Source of the DNA: Lethocerus indicus
Taxonomy: Eukaryota > Arthropoda > Insecta > Hemiptera > Belostomatidae
DNA: 64,000 nt
Direction: 5' to 3'
Assembly (NCBI GenBank): GCA_019843655.1
Contig: JACDQD010000106.1
Span: 744,001 to 808,000, forward strand
A program made the translations under genes and the position numbers. This document shows positions 13,191 to 26,295 of this stretch, piece by piece. The notes below the pieces were generated by a model. It searched no databases and had not been told where the DNA came from. It saw only the letters and a program-made list of their open reading frames with translations. Each line of letters opens with the position of its first letter. Positions within the stretch are counted from its first letter, which is position 1.

Positions 13191-14552
13191 TGGAGTCTTT
13201 TCTTTACTTTTGTATATATTGTTTACAGTCGTTCATTTGGTCTTGAAAGGTAATTGGTTAGTACCTGTTACTCTTACGCCTTTTAGGCTTGAATAACTCT
13301 GCAGCAGTAAGCAGTAAAATGTTCTATGTCTTCAGTAGGCACCAGGCTTACGCAGATCGTATAAGTATGAAAGATCATGGAAGAAAAAAGGAAAGATACC
13401 CGGAAGGGACGATACCGGATTTTAATTTTTGAAGGTGATTTTTTCCATCGGCAATGGGCAGGAGTAGGAAATTGCTACCCTCAGGATGATGTCGCAGTTA
13501 GTAATACACTCCTTTAATGGTGGCCGCCATACTGTCTCTATTGACCTGATTATTTTTCTCTTCCAGGTACAACTGTCATCTGTGTCATTGCTTTGTTCCT
13601 TTATCAACACTGTCGGTTATTTATATATACATAATAATAGATATTTTATACTTTTGAGTGATCCTCCAAAAATTGTTAAATTACAATAGAAATAAATTTA
13701 TTAAGTTTAGATTTACTGGGCTCATTCACTAATTTTATGGACTTCCTAGTGCTAACAATATATGCCGTACGTATGGAGTTCGGGGGGCAACGATGTGTAA
13801 GCTTATTGAAAATGTCTTTTGGAGTCACTGTTACATGTTTACACATCCGTCCCGGATTCCACTCTAGACCTCGGGGCCGAAATTTATTTTAGTGTCCCCC
13901 CCCCCTTGCTAGATCATCCGACTCTGTGACTGGCTATCTCCGGCAATAATACAGGAATATGAGAAGCTGGCGATAGAGATCAGCCCGGATTAGAAACCTG
14001 TTCGGGGCGAGCCCGTTGGAGGGACCGAGCGCTGCCCAAACTGGGCTCCCTTGGCCACAGCGAACGTCCAACGCCGTTCGTGGATTCCAGCCGCTCTTCC
14101 AGAACAGCATCCGGTTGAGACGGCAGAAGAAAAACTCTCGGCACTAGATTCTTATAGACGGGCTCCGATAAATTTATGTATAATAGGTTTCAAAAAAGAA
14201 ACGAGCGCAATTTTTTTAGGGATTCCCCGACTGCTAGACCTATAAAACGTACTTTCTTCTACCCGATTTAGGTTAGTATGCTCAAGAAAGAGTTCTATCC
14301 ACAAATAACGCACGGTGAAAAAGTTTTGATTTTGAAATTTTTCGAAGACACCTTACATTCTTTTTTAAGACTTCATATTAAGGAATATTGATAGTCGCCA
14401 TTGGGGTGCTGCGGACGATGATCCATAGGAACCAGAATTTACAAAATCTTGCTAAAATATTTCCGTGAAGGAAAATTATTCCCTTCGTATTAGTAATTAG
14501 ATTAATTGATTTATTAACTCAATAATTACTTACATGTGGCTATAAATGCATG
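13191..14552. other. Spacer DNA
   Basis: No gene is recognised. A good acceptor-like site (TTTTTCTCTTCCAG) ends at 13567, but the sequence after it is soon AT-rich and shows no protein similarity. A run of ten C lies at 13896-13905. Confidence 0.55.
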
Positions 14553-14940
14553 TACAGGGTGTCCTGAAATAATATGTCGGGACTTCGGGTGCAATTAGGG
14601 TTACAAAAAACTAAGACAGAAAGTGCTTTGTGCTCGTTTTGTTCTCGTTTCTGTCTCATTTTGGAAAACATCACAAAAAGGGTCCAATAAAAGAAATCCA
14701 ATACACGATATATTTTTGAGACAAATCTACTTGAAAGTTTCTTATAAAACTAACAAGTTCAATCGTTTAAAATTCGACTTTTTACAGTACTATGCCGTGT
14801 ATTTGATTACACTAGTTTCTCCTTAGTGAAGTGGTTTTTTGCGATATTCTCCAAAACGAAGTGAAAACGCGAAAATCCCCGAAGGACTTTTCGCTTAGGT
14901 TTTCGTTCCTCTATACGTTTCTGACGTTTTGACATTCATT
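14553..14940 (+). mobile_element. Possible transposon remnant with TACAGGGTGTCC end
   Basis: The sequence at 14553-14564 reads TACAGGGTGTCC. That motif is a very common terminal sequence of dispersed elements in arthropod genomes. The following few hundred bases are AT-rich, with no transposase-like frame. I found no matching inverted end (GGACACCCTGTA) downstream, so the extent is a guess and the element, if real, is truncated or non-autonomous. Confidence 0.25.
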
Positions 14941-14948
14941 CACGCACA

Positions 14949-14964
14949 TGTGTGTGTGTGTGTG
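14949..14964. repeat. (TG)8 microsatellite
   Basis: Perfect TG dinucleotide repeat of eight units. Confidence 0.9.
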
Positions 14965-17230
14965 CTATTTAATTGGCATACTAATATGTACATGTCTGTA
15001 GACTGAACCATAAATAAACTAAATAACGTATTCACGAAAGTGCGGATATCTCGCTATCGGCCCGAGTACATGGCGACTGCCGTGTTCTTTGAGGGTAAAA
15101 GCAGGGCCGTGAAAGTGCGGCCATCAGCGCTGCTATTGGGATCACATTCACCTTTCTATCTGCTGCGTCTGTGGACGCAGGTCTTCTTGTCCCGAACTGT
15201 GTCATCTACGAACAGCCTGTCCCTAAACAACCGATTAATCATGTTTGAACGAGTAGACAACCGAAAGACAAACGATTGGGTCATCTAATGGGCTCACGCA
15301 TGTCCATGCGGGCCATGCCCGATGATTCATTAGACAAGAAGGACAACGACGGGTACATACTTAAGGGAATTAATAAAAACGTCCTACTTATTAATACATC
15401 ACTTTGTCTATTTTATAGGTTTATAGTTAGAAAGGATTCAAATAAATTATAGAAATGAGAGAATGTTAAATTGACGCCGATGTAATAATACCAGTATTAC
15501 CTGACTATTTATTTCAAGTTAAACTAGTACGTATCTGAGGAAAGCACAAAACAAACTCTTGTTCCCTGCATTTCTCCGTAACCGACTCCAACTTCAATTA
15601 CCGACGCTACGCCACATCCTAGTATGTTATCGTCCGATAAATTTTACGATGGAACCGGCCCATGCATAATTAAAGATTCGGCGTTATTAATGGAAACGAT
15701 GCTTATAGGAATCGGCGACGGGCAATATGCAAATGGGTCTTGGCTAATTGAGCAATTAACTGAATAAAAATCAAATAAATCTAGACCTAATTGAGTGGCT
15801 TCGAAGAGATGAAGAGTTCAACGTAGAACGGTTATAGGCTAGTTTTTAGTATACTCCCGAAAATTTCCAAATGGACTTTCTCTCTTAAATGACGCATTAA
15901 AATATGTAAAGTGTCAAACTAATGTTGCCTTAATATGGCTTATACAATGATCGTATTATAAATGATTATAACTATATCCTTATCCCATCGCTTTACTACA
16001 TTTACTATGCTGCCAGCTAAATAAAATTTTTCTGACCCAATTTTGTACATTTCTTTTCACGTCTTCGTTGCTGTGAAACATGACTCTAGGCAAATTATCT
16101 AATCTTTCAGTAGGAGACATTGTATGGTATCAATATTCTGTATTACTATAACAAATCTATCAATAGACTAAATGAGAGTTCCAGTTGCAAGGATATTCTT
16201 TGCTTATTTATTTTTATTTAGGGAGATATTAGGTGTTAGCTGTTACGCGCGCCTGCAAGGATATTAGTAGTATTCGAAGAAGCTAAAGGACAGACCTGGA
16301 TAAATAGATCTGGAACATGGGATACGGTGTAAATTAAAAATTTCGTTTTTAATTGCTTTGACGCCCATTACAGTCGGAAACCGTCATAAGAGAGAGCTCA
16401 TTGCATTTCTTCCTCTTTATCTAAATGGCGAAGCAATATTACCGAAAACATAATTACATCCTCAATACTGTCTCCGTACCGTGGACTGGAAGGGCAGGAC
16501 CTCAGATCTGAACACGAAATGTTAATTACGATACGATGATTGGTCGCACAAAAGACCACGGGACTCTGCTTATTTGGAGTCGACAGTACTCAAGAGTTAA
16601 TGGGGGGGATTGTGGGCACAAAAAAGTGTACGGGGTCGTGACCCGCCTGTTTGATGAGCCCAGTGAAGGGTACACGCTGGTACACCCACCTACCTTGGTT
16701 GGTCTCGCCGCTGTCTAGGTCTTATCACCGTTCATTTCACCGAATGAACAGCGAAGAAAAAAAGAACGGGAAAAAATCCCTGCGGGTTTGTTTGGAAAGT
16801 GACACTTGACTTCGCCCAGCGCGGTGATCACTGACCGTGGTCACGTCGCTCGGTTGAACTGTCCATAACTATTCGATAGTAACAAATTCAGAAATGAACT
16901 GAGCATCTTCTGCTTTACCACTGGATAATTTTCGGCCCGTTTGGTTGTCTTAAGGTGGTTAATAATAGCTTTAAGCCGGTCATCGTTATAACGTAAGTCA
17001 TTCCTTCTTCATTCTCCTTTAAGACGGTAGAAATGCTGGTGGTTTGGAGATGGACCGAACACGTGTACAACAATTAAATGGACGCCAACATCTCCAGTAC
17101 TTAAGGAGTACCCGATCTGCACAAATCTAAGCGCCAGAAGAAGCCTCTACTGCTCCTGATGACGTAATACCTATACAGGATAATTCATATATACCAAGAG
17201 ATGAGTTAGTCGAGTACTTAAATTTCCGCA
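14965..17230. other. Spacer DNA
   Basis: AT-rich sequence with a GC-richer block at 15040-15290. That block contains GTGAAAGTGCGGCCATCAG from 15109, close to the word at 9178. A smaller block lies at 16540-16720. No gene or RNA is recognised. Confidence 0.55.
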
Positions 17231-19600
17231 GTCCCATGTTCTTATTTATTAGTACCGAGCCGGCAGTATATCAGTAATAACTTGTTCCAGACAGATAGAG
17301 TCTCCGTATCGGATTCCTGCATTTCTGTTTGCGCCTCTGCCGTGCGCAGAAATATTTGAAGCGGTAACGTGCGTTTGTGACCTCTCTCCCCTTGGAAAGT
17401 TCACAGCTGAATCTTCCGGCATAAATCGAGCCGGCCTCTCCCGTAACCATCGAATAAAAACATTATCCGTCATACGAGAGCGTTGTCGGGCCAACGGCTC
17501 TATAATTCTGCAGCAATAAACCATTATTTTCGGGGCCCGAGGCCAGGAACCACGACGGTTACCGGTGAAGCATCGTTCCGTACACCCAACTTTCTTAACT
17601 TATCACCTCCTTCGGTCTTATAAGCTTTTGTGGGTTTGGTTCGCGGCCCAACCTACCGGCCTTGTCATAACCAGCCTCCATCGTCTCCCCGACATCTTCC
17701 AACGAATAATAACTGGCCCCGCGGTGCGTCAGAGTGAAGGAGGCTCCGAACGGTATTGGACGTGGGGTTGTATAAAATTTCATGGGAAAGTTGATCTCGA
17801 TGGATCGAAATTTCGGTCAGTAAGTCCGTGACCTATCGCGAAAGTTTGCTTCAATCCTCTTATCGCAAAATAAGACCTTTTTAGGCAGAACCTATTATTT
17901 GCCTTCAGCATAGGGAACTGTATATCTTCATTCTTGTGGATATATGGTTTTCCCCTCTTATTTTCTGGAATAAAACCTGCCACGGTTACCGACTATGCGC
18001 TCGTATAGCTAACTTCCTGTCTATATTACCCTCTCTATATTACCTCTTACGTTACGATATGTTTATATTAATCGATTCAATGGAAACTGTAGGAATGAAA
18101 CCGAAAGTCGCTTCAATTAACCGGGCGTCTTCATACGTCCCCAGTCAATAGGAATCGTGACATCATCTCGTTTATAAAAGAACCAATCAACAGGCCGGTA
18201 GCCGTAAAGCGGTTCAAATACAGCCGGCCGGTGTGCTCTCAAATGAGTAATAGCCCCGCATTTGCATAATGTTTTCACACTCAATATTTCAGTATGTAAA
18301 TGAACGAATTCGAGATCTTAGCACGGGGGGCATAAAGAAAAAAAACGCAGAATACGAAGTATTGAACTGTAATTGGCGGCCACCTAGTAGGCTCGAGTGG
18401 CCGATAATTAGAACTCGGACTCATTTTTCAGTCCAACTGGAAATTAAAATATCGATAACGGCCTACAGTATGAGTAGGGTCATTCATAGTTTACCTGTCT
18501 GTATTAATTGGCATAGTTTATTTTTTCTACTGTTGGGGTATTGAAAAAAATAAACATCATAAATGCGGTTTACTAAACGGTAACTATACTAAAAATGGCG
18601 TGCCTCTTTTTTCATATGGATTTTTCATATGGATTTCTCCTGTGTACAGAAATTGGAATATATTAGAATGAACATATTTTTCAGATTAATCGTTTCTTAC
18701 GGGTCTTGATACGACTTCCTGTAATGGGAAACGCCGAAATCAAAAGAAGTATAAGAGGATTGTGGAGATGGAAGATTCGTGTTGGAAATTTGTTACATTT
18801 TAAGATTGTCGTGTCACGGAGGAACGGGACTTTAGCGTCACTTTGGAATGCGAGATTAGGAACTCGAAGCGTTTTCGTTGCTTCTTTTTTTTTCTGGTTT
18901 CACTTGAATGCGATAATTCGTCGCGTGAATCTTAATACTGAAAATTTATATTACAGAAGAGTGATTGTTAAGATTCATTCCTACATGTTTTCCAAGTCCG
19001 GTACAGTACGCGGTCGACCCACTGGAGAACACTCGCTCTACTAGATTCAAAATGTGTCAACACAAAGACGTGAGATCTGGCGAGAGAAACGTTATCCTAA
19101 ACCATTTAGCAATGGAGCGTAGCAAACTTTTTGCACTTGTTCAGGAAAAAAGTACCATAGTCATGTCTACAATATACTTAATAATTAATAATATGTCTAC
19201 AATTTCATTTCGTATACGCGAATGTCAATGTATGATAAATATGATATGATGTGTTTAAATTCCGAGCGAAACTCCTCCTACGCTCTTCTTCTGGAATCCG
19301 TGTCCCGCGTGTTAAGCCGAACCCGGCCGAGTACTAAAAATCCGGGCCGGAGGTGTCCCGTTTCGCTTCGGATCTCACAAAATGTTATAATTGGCCCAGT
19401 TCCATATCTCCGAGTCGCCGTCGAAGAGGAAACGCTTCTGGGCCCATTGTATTACATATACAACCGGCGTCGGTCCGGAATCTGTAATTTATTGCGGATT
19501 CCGGGTTCGGGGGACGGCGGCGAAACATTTTTGACGATCGCCCTAGAGCGGACCGGACTTTCACCGCGTTCATAGTTCAGAGTTAATTGGACATATTTTA
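17231..19600. other. Spacer with GC-rich patches
   Basis: GC-rich patches lie at 17240-17830 and 19260-19570, separated by AT-rich DNA. Frames of 60-117 codons occur on both strands in the patches, and none is recognised. CTTTCACCG occurs at the 3' edge of the second patch, near 19557. Confidence 0.5.
18608..18633. repeat. 13-bp tandem duplication
   Basis: Two perfect head-to-tail copies of TTTTTCATATGGA. Confidence 0.9.
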
Positions 19601-22072
19601 GAGTGTAAGTTATCGAAACGACATATTTAGGCTGGGAGTCAAAATAATAATAAAGAAACGGAGGAGACAGGACAAAACGAGACAGTTACAAAGGTCGAGA
19701 TGATATCTTCGAACGCTTTAATTGTGCTACAGGAACGACAGAATTCATCGTAAAATAATTCTAACTAAAATGCATTCAAATTTTACTTGAAATATTAACC
19801 CGTGTGATACTAGTGATATTTTTTATCTATTGTGTTTATTGATCACAGATAAACAAGTTTTGTGTTTTATTAATTAAATTAACCGTCATAGAGCTTAAAT
19901 AGGACTATTTAGGAGGTAATTAAAATGTAATCTGGAAAACTGAAGTCATTCCGTCGTACAGAAGCATCGAATTCGATTATTTAAACCGTGGGAATGAATG
20001 TAAACTGAACGAGTGGACACAATTTGCCTGCGACGCCCACACAGTCGGTAGAGTCCCGTTACGGGGGTTTCAAAGACTTGACGATTTATGGCTAAAAGCA
20101 CCAGTGGTACAAACTAACGGTCCAACCGCATTCGCTAATAGTAACAGCCAGAGAGGCGAGATTATCATTGTCAATATTTCAATTATCCCAGGTGAAGAAA
20201 TTAATCGTTAATTATAACGTACTAAAAATAGTCGCGCTACAACTCATCTACATAAATACTAACCTCGATATTCCAAACCATCGCGGACAGTTCCATGCGA
20301 TTTATTTTAATCTACTGTAGTTCATTCACTCGTCTAATTGGCATGAGTGAAAGTTTTACACTGTCATGACCGGCGATGTCCTTAAAAAATGATCGTCCAA
20401 AGTAATTTATTTCATCGTGGGCCTATTCTTACCGTTGTTTCCCCATTTCCCAACAAACAAAGCTGCATATCCTCCACCACGTGACGTTCCCTCACCTACT
20501 GATGACTATGGGAGGAAATCCCGGATGGAAAATCTTAGTGTCCGAAATACGGAACCATAACGGACAGAGACTATAAACTAAAAAAAAATACATGAAAGGA
20601 ATTTCGGAGTATAACATAGAAAGGATTCGTAATCAGATTATTCCTTTCTTAATGCCGGGCAATTACCATCCGGGTCAAAGTCAGTTCGCTGGCGCTTTAA
20701 GTGAAACTCGCTTTACTTTCTTTCACTTTGCATTTCGGACTCTAGAAAATAGATTGGAGCTTCGGATCACGTAGTTGATAAATTAATGAAGTAGCAATTA
20801 GGAGATGAGATCGGCGCCGAGGGATGGACTGTGGCAATGGGGCTAACGCACCAATTTCAACTTTCACTGTGCCAAACGGCCCTCTTCTTCTTTTTATTCT
20901 GCGTCTGACAGGAATTGCGAGTACATTTTTCAGTTCATTAGTTTCGGATCTCGGTTGATCCGCTCGCTATAAATTTATTGCCGCTTTTCTGTATAATTTT
21001 CGAATTAGTAGCCCCATCGGGTGTTCTAGTTTTTCGGGTAGTTTTGATACTCATACTTAATGTCTTGGTACTCGCCCAAGATTCGACTGCACGGATCCTC
21101 AACACCGGAGTTAACCGTATTTTAGCTTATATACCAAAATAGCCATGTTTTTTGTTTAAGAACAAAAAACTATGTAATTTGAAAATAAATCCATAGATAA
21201 ATAGGATACATTATACCGCAACATAAATAGAAGAGTAGATTCAACGGACTGAATCAGTCCGCTTCAGTAGCGTTCACTATGTTCAATCAGGCATTTACCA
21301 AATTACCACGCATGAAGACACAACAAAAACCTTTCTCAGTGAGTGCAAGATCAAAATGCCTCTTTATAAAAAATTCGCAAATAAATTTCAATATATGCCG
21401 TAATTCCGCATAACATAACGAAGTATCTACTTGAGCCCTCAAACTTGAAAGAAGTGTACAATCTATAATAAAAGCGTATCAGTTTGCAGTAATTATTATT
21501 ATTACATCTACCCCACCTGTAATTGTCATTAACTGCTGGGCATAGCAATTAATGGACTATCTTCTGGGTGGCAGTTGTCCAACTATAGTGCTGACACAGA
21601 ATCGTTTGTTTAGGAATCGCAAATTTTGATTTAGCGCAAACTCCAAAACTAAATATTTATTCATTTATCACCGTGCAACAGTTTATATTTGAACGTCGAG
21701 GATTTGGTGTGTCTAATTACGATGTAGTGATATCGAAAGTCTTGTCCGATATGGTCCCTTCTTTAAAGGGAACTGTGACAAAGGGATAGTGACAAACATA
21801 AATGCGGAACGAATTTGCTATTCGATGACATTAAAATACTGTATGGAAAATGAGCAAACTTAAGCGTATTGTATTTGTGGATGGTTGGAAAATTGCCGAC
21901 CTGCTAGGATTATATTGATTGCGCATTTAAATGCGATGTAGTCATTATTTCTGTGTTTTGGTTTGGCTGAGGTAACTGGCAGAGAGCGAGGCCATGTGGG
22001 GCCCGTTAGGCGCCGTTGTGGTGGGACGGGGCCGGCTAATGACGAGCAAGAGACCGACATTAAAACTGTACT
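19601..22072. other. AT-rich spacer
   Basis: No gene is recognised. CTTTCACTG occurs at 20861-20869 and related words near 20342 and 20723. A short hairpin lies at 21144-21175. The rest shows nothing I can name. Confidence 0.6.
21144..21175. other. Short inverted repeat (hairpin)
   Basis: GTTTTTTGTTT and GAACAAAAAAC flank a two-base centre and pair with one G-T wobble. The sequence is AT-rich and may be chance. Confidence 0.5.
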
Positions 22073-22094
22073 GAAGAAGAAGAAGAAGAAGAAA
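22073..22094 (+). repeat. (GAA)7 microsatellite
   Basis: Perfect GAA trinucleotide repeat of seven units on the plus strand. Confidence 0.92.
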
Positions 22095-22202
22095 GGTCGA
22101 GTCAGCGGCCGGCCTTGAAAAGGTCACCCGCCTCAGCCCCAAGCCACTCTGCTCACCAACCGACTTCCTGCCTCTGCAAAGCCTAAATTAAAGCGGTCCT
22201 CC

Positions 22203-22204
<2 letters not shown>

Positions 22205-22240
<36 letters not shown>

Positions 22241-22242
22241 TC

Positions 22243-22296
<54 letters not shown>
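22205..22296. repeat. (TC)n microsatellite
   Basis: About 90 bases of TC dinucleotide repeat with one interruption near 22238-22246 (CTTCCTCC). The minus strand reads as an Arg/Glu-rich frame, which is a repeat artefact and not a protein. Confidence 0.97.
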
Positions 22297-22298
<2 letters not shown>

Positions 22299-22759
22299 AA
22301 TTTATTTGACACGAATTTCACCTTCGGAGAGAGATACGTTTGAATATAAAATAAAACGGTATGTATCTATTCCGAATTGTCCTTTCTGAATCTATACCTG
22401 GGGGCCTGTTGGGGGTCACACATTTAGAGATGAAAATGCTATATTGCACCATTATTAGCACATTTTGGCACCTGCAATAGGAATTCTTACTGGTATAGTT
22501 AACAGGACTGCCTACCGTCTTACGCCTCTCACTACGGAATCTTTGTTAATGGCCTTATCCATACTTTCTAGCTCTTTAAAAATCAGTCCTGGATATCATT
22601 ACTGAATTGATAATGTAGTCGATTAACTACTCATTGAAAATTATTCAATTAACGCCAACTAGATCCTATTTTGGGGCGTCTAACCCGTGTGGTACAGGTT
22701 TCGAATCATTGGACCCATACTATACAAATAATCAATATGTACGTAAATTCTGTGGTTTG

Positions 22760-22760
<1 letters not shown>
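22297..22760. other. Spacer between microsatellites
   Basis: AT-rich sequence without a recognised feature. GGTTTCGAATC near 22699 resembles a pol III B box, but no matching A box or tRNA fold is visible upstream. Confidence 0.55.

Positions 22761-22761
<1 letters not shown>

Positions 22762-22811
<50 letters not shown>
22762..22811. repeat. (AT)25 microsatellite
   Basis: Perfect AT dinucleotide repeat of about 50 bases. Confidence 0.97.
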
Positions 22812-22813
<2 letters not shown>

Positions 22814-25800
22814 TATTTATTGGCGGAGGAAGTATGCAAGCGACCTGCCGGACCAATTAACCGGATTCAAAACAACTTGTTAGTGCCACAACCAGACAAG
22901 CCTAGTTTGTTAAATTGAATCTCTGTTATTACTATATAACAGTTTATATGTTAAAATTGAGGAATGGGGGAGAAATTACAGTAACAGTGAACTACACCCT
23001 AGTCTGAATGAAACAACTGTGTAAATTTAAAATCTAACGTAGTATAAAACTCGGAAACTGTGAGAAGCGACATGCAGAAACAAATGAATACCATTTGTGT
23101 TTGGATTATTTTCTTTATCTGGATAATTACAATAGACCACTGCAGTAGCGGATAATAGCTTAGTGTTCGTAACAGCTGTTGCTTCTGTTGTAAAAAAACT
23201 GTTTTCATGAAATGTGGGAATATGAGAGAAATGTTTCGTGGATATTTTATTTGTCCCTGCTGTGATTATTTGGCTATCGGGCCGTTTCCAATGCATCGTT
23301 TAAATGGAATTTTAAATTCGAAGGGTAGTGAGTCCTACCGAAAATTGTTTCCATTAATTCGGGGGTTATTTGCGGGACGAGGGGGATGGTGGGCGGTCTC
23401 TCTAACTGTGACCAGTTTCCTGGCTAACTAAACTAACTCTGGCCTCCAGGTTAACAATAGGATATAACACGGTCGGGATGAAGGGGCTAGAGCGGGGGCG
23501 GCACAGTTGTTCTGGGGCCCGTACAATGGCTCGAGTTGGTAAAGACCCCCGCCCCCTAAAACCTCAATGGGGTACCCTAGCCCCCAGTAGGCCTATTGGA
23601 CTTGGACAGTAAGCCAAATTGTCGGGGACTAATTTTGCAGACGAAATTCTCGCATTCAAAGACATATTCAAAGCGGTTCGGGAGTGAGAGGAGGACCGGC
23701 ATTATGGTCGGAGCCTGTCTCGGCGGGGGTATAAATCCAGCCGGTGCGAAACCCAAGGAGTTAGTGGATAGGCCTCATCTGACGCGGGGGTTTAATTGGC
23801 TGTCGAGAAGATGGAGGGGATGTTTTGTATTCGTTTAATTTCTGCAGCCAGTTATTAATCCGGTCTTCCTTAGAATTATATTACAACACAACATGACGTG
23901 TTTCTCCGGCTTAGACAACTCTTAGCTTAGGGTTGTATCTTTCACACCTGGTTGCGTATTCTCCTGTAGGATACGTGCTGAAGAACGGCGATACAGCATC
24001 AACGGTATATTGGTCCAGATATTCCAAATCTACAGATATATAGTCTGTTGATGTTGATTATATACATTCCTGCTTTCAATAAAGTTTCTGATGCATTAAT
24101 AGAATAAAGTGTACCAGCAGTAGGAGTGGACACGAAATTGGCGCACTTTTACCTCGATTTGAATTTTCAATGCACGGACGCCAATAAAGAGATTTAACAT
24201 TGTCCTGAACGCATGTTCGTGTCCTTTAGCCTTTTTTTCAATTAGTTGTATTTTCACTCGGAACTTGTACATTGAATTCTCACTTCAATCTCTAAGGGAG
24301 AAAGTCCCTCGGGAGCCGGGCTCTGGCCAGATATCTTATGGAGGGCAAACAAACTCGTCTAGACAGGGGTGTTTAAAATGCAAAATGATTATCCCATATT
24401 TTTTTCTCTGCCTTGAGCTTCAGCCGTTAAACGGGGTCCCGAGGGAGAGTGAGTGTCCCGGTGACCTGGCTGGACGGTAGAATAAAAAAATAACCAAAGT
24501 TAATCAATCGGCGCACAAACAGTCCAACCGTTTGAAAAAGGACACACCGGCCTTCTGGTTCCCGGCAGAATGTCCTTTTCAAGTGAAGTGGAGTTTCTTT
24601 TGTACAAACGGTTGTAATTAATTTGAAAGTGTTAAGGGAGGTACCGCTGAGAGCGCGGTACATTGTAATGCTGTTTTGTATTATCAACTTGTTTGGCTTG
24701 TAGTCGCAACCTCTTCAGCTAATACACGTAGGTATTGATTGATGTATGGTTGTTTCCGCGGAAGCATCCTATTTGCACTGTCAGTAGTTAGTCAATAACA
24801 AAGTTCTGGAAACCCATATAACTGATCACATTCCGATCCATCGCAGATTCCAATTTAAATATGTCTACTAATTAAACTACTCACATTTATAAACTTCCAT
24901 TATTTATTAGGTTTTTTTATCGCTAAAAATAATCAGCGTGTCAATAATTCATTAAGAGAATCGAATGGCGATAGAAACTAACTAACTAAATTTTGAGTTC
25001 AACTTATAACTTCATAATTAACTGTTTGATAATAACAACAGATTATGAAACAAGTTATGAAGGTTGCTTTTAAATGATTCAGAATTAAACACACGAGTCA
25101 CTTGACTGGTGGGAGCATTTAAAGGACTCCTGTTCCCTTTAGGCTCTTGTGGAGTGAAATTAAAATTTTACTGACGTGCAGAAATCAACTTGTTTTAAGA
25201 GAACGACCTTTGCGACGGCGCTGAGTGGCCTACATTTTGTGGCCTGTTCTCTCGCTGGCTTAATGACCGCTCATAATATCGACCGGTTATTCCAAATTAA
25301 TTGGCTCTTTTCGTGTTCGGTAATTAGCCCGTTTGAAATTATGCTTCGCCCTCTCATTTATAAACATAATGCGATTAGGAGGACTGAAAAAATGTCATTA
25401 TGACCGTATCCGAAAAATGATGCCGGCAAGATCATTAGAATTCTACACATTTGAATTCGGTTGATGTGAAACAGTTGCCAGAAAACAGTTAAATCACGAT
25501 TAATATTATAGTGTACTAGAATGTAGGCGATAATCAGCGTTATTATCATTTGATCGTTGTCATCAGAGATGTCGATTATGATTTTTGGCGTCAGACATAA
25601 AAACGCCATTAGCATAATGTTCCAATAAAAGCATTCTTTATTTACCTTTCGGTACCTCACGGGTTTCTGCCGGTTAATGCCTAACCCATTTACAGCAACT
25701 CAAGCGGCCATGAAAGTATACGAATGAAAGATTAATTGCGTTTTATTACAGTTTTTATAAACCCTTTATAACTTGACTAGGTCTATAAATAGTACTCATT

Positions 25801-26142
25801 TTGTATTTTCATTATTACATTTTATTGTCCTAAATAGATAGCATATAGTAGTTCAGCTATAGTTGAACGTTCAGCCGAATACCTTGCATCGAGCAGCTTG
25901 CGGAAACCGGTTTGGGTCCAATTCGATCAAAAACTGGTACGCTGAACGTCGATCGATTACCCCAATCGAGTTTTTCGTTTATGCCGACATCAATACACCA
26001 AATTAATATGTGACGAAAGTAAGACTCAACCGGAAGAGAGACTGAAGGGACTGGACACGATCCCGTCAGATATAATGCGACCTTGCAGCAGGTCAAGGGT
26101 ACAGTGAAACCGCTGAGAAGTACAGTATCAATAGCTTACCGC
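22812..26142. other. Spacer DNA
   Basis: Mixed AT-rich sequence with GC-rich parts at 23330-23830. No gene is recognised. The short frame at 23207-23431 has a CPCCDYL stretch, but it is not a zinc finger with correct spacing. A 9-bp inverted repeat (CTTCATAAT and ATTATGAAACAAG) lies near 25010-25055. Confidence 0.55.
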
Positions 26143-26226
26143 GACATTTAAGGGCTGAGAATGGCTCAATTAAATTGAGCCCATTTAATTGACATTTAAT
26201 TGCGCCCTTCTCAGCCCTTAAATGTC
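26143..26226. repeat. Nested palindrome (19-bp arms)
   Basis: The left arm GACATTTAAGGGCTGAGAA (26143-26161) is perfectly complementary to the right arm at 26208-26226. The 46-base loop itself contains a 9-bp-arm palindrome, GGCTCAATT-A-AATTGAGCC (26163-26181), and a direct repeat of CATTTAATTG. The whole can fold as a cruciform or branched hairpin. It could be a miniature inverted-repeat element, a hairpin RNA or a conserved structural site; the sequence alone does not decide. Confidence 0.85.
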
Positions 26227-26295
26227 TCTAGCACAATCAATATCCGCAAATATCGTTGGTTTCATCCGGAGACACTTGCTTCCTCATTCACCGAG
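26222..26295 (+). other. Possible short coding exon (weak)
   Basis: An ATG at 26222, inside the right arm of the palindrome, opens 24 codons plus two bases that end at a donor-like CGAG|GTAAGC (26296). The peptide begins MSLAQSISANIVGFIRRHLLP and is not recognised. There is no independent support. Confidence 0.1.

Noticed and set aside
22133..22321. Arg/Glu repeat protein on the minus strand
   Set aside because: Pure translation of the (TC)n microsatellite.
22699..22710. GTTTCGAATC as a tRNA B box
   Set aside because: No A box or cloverleaf can be drawn upstream at normal spacing.
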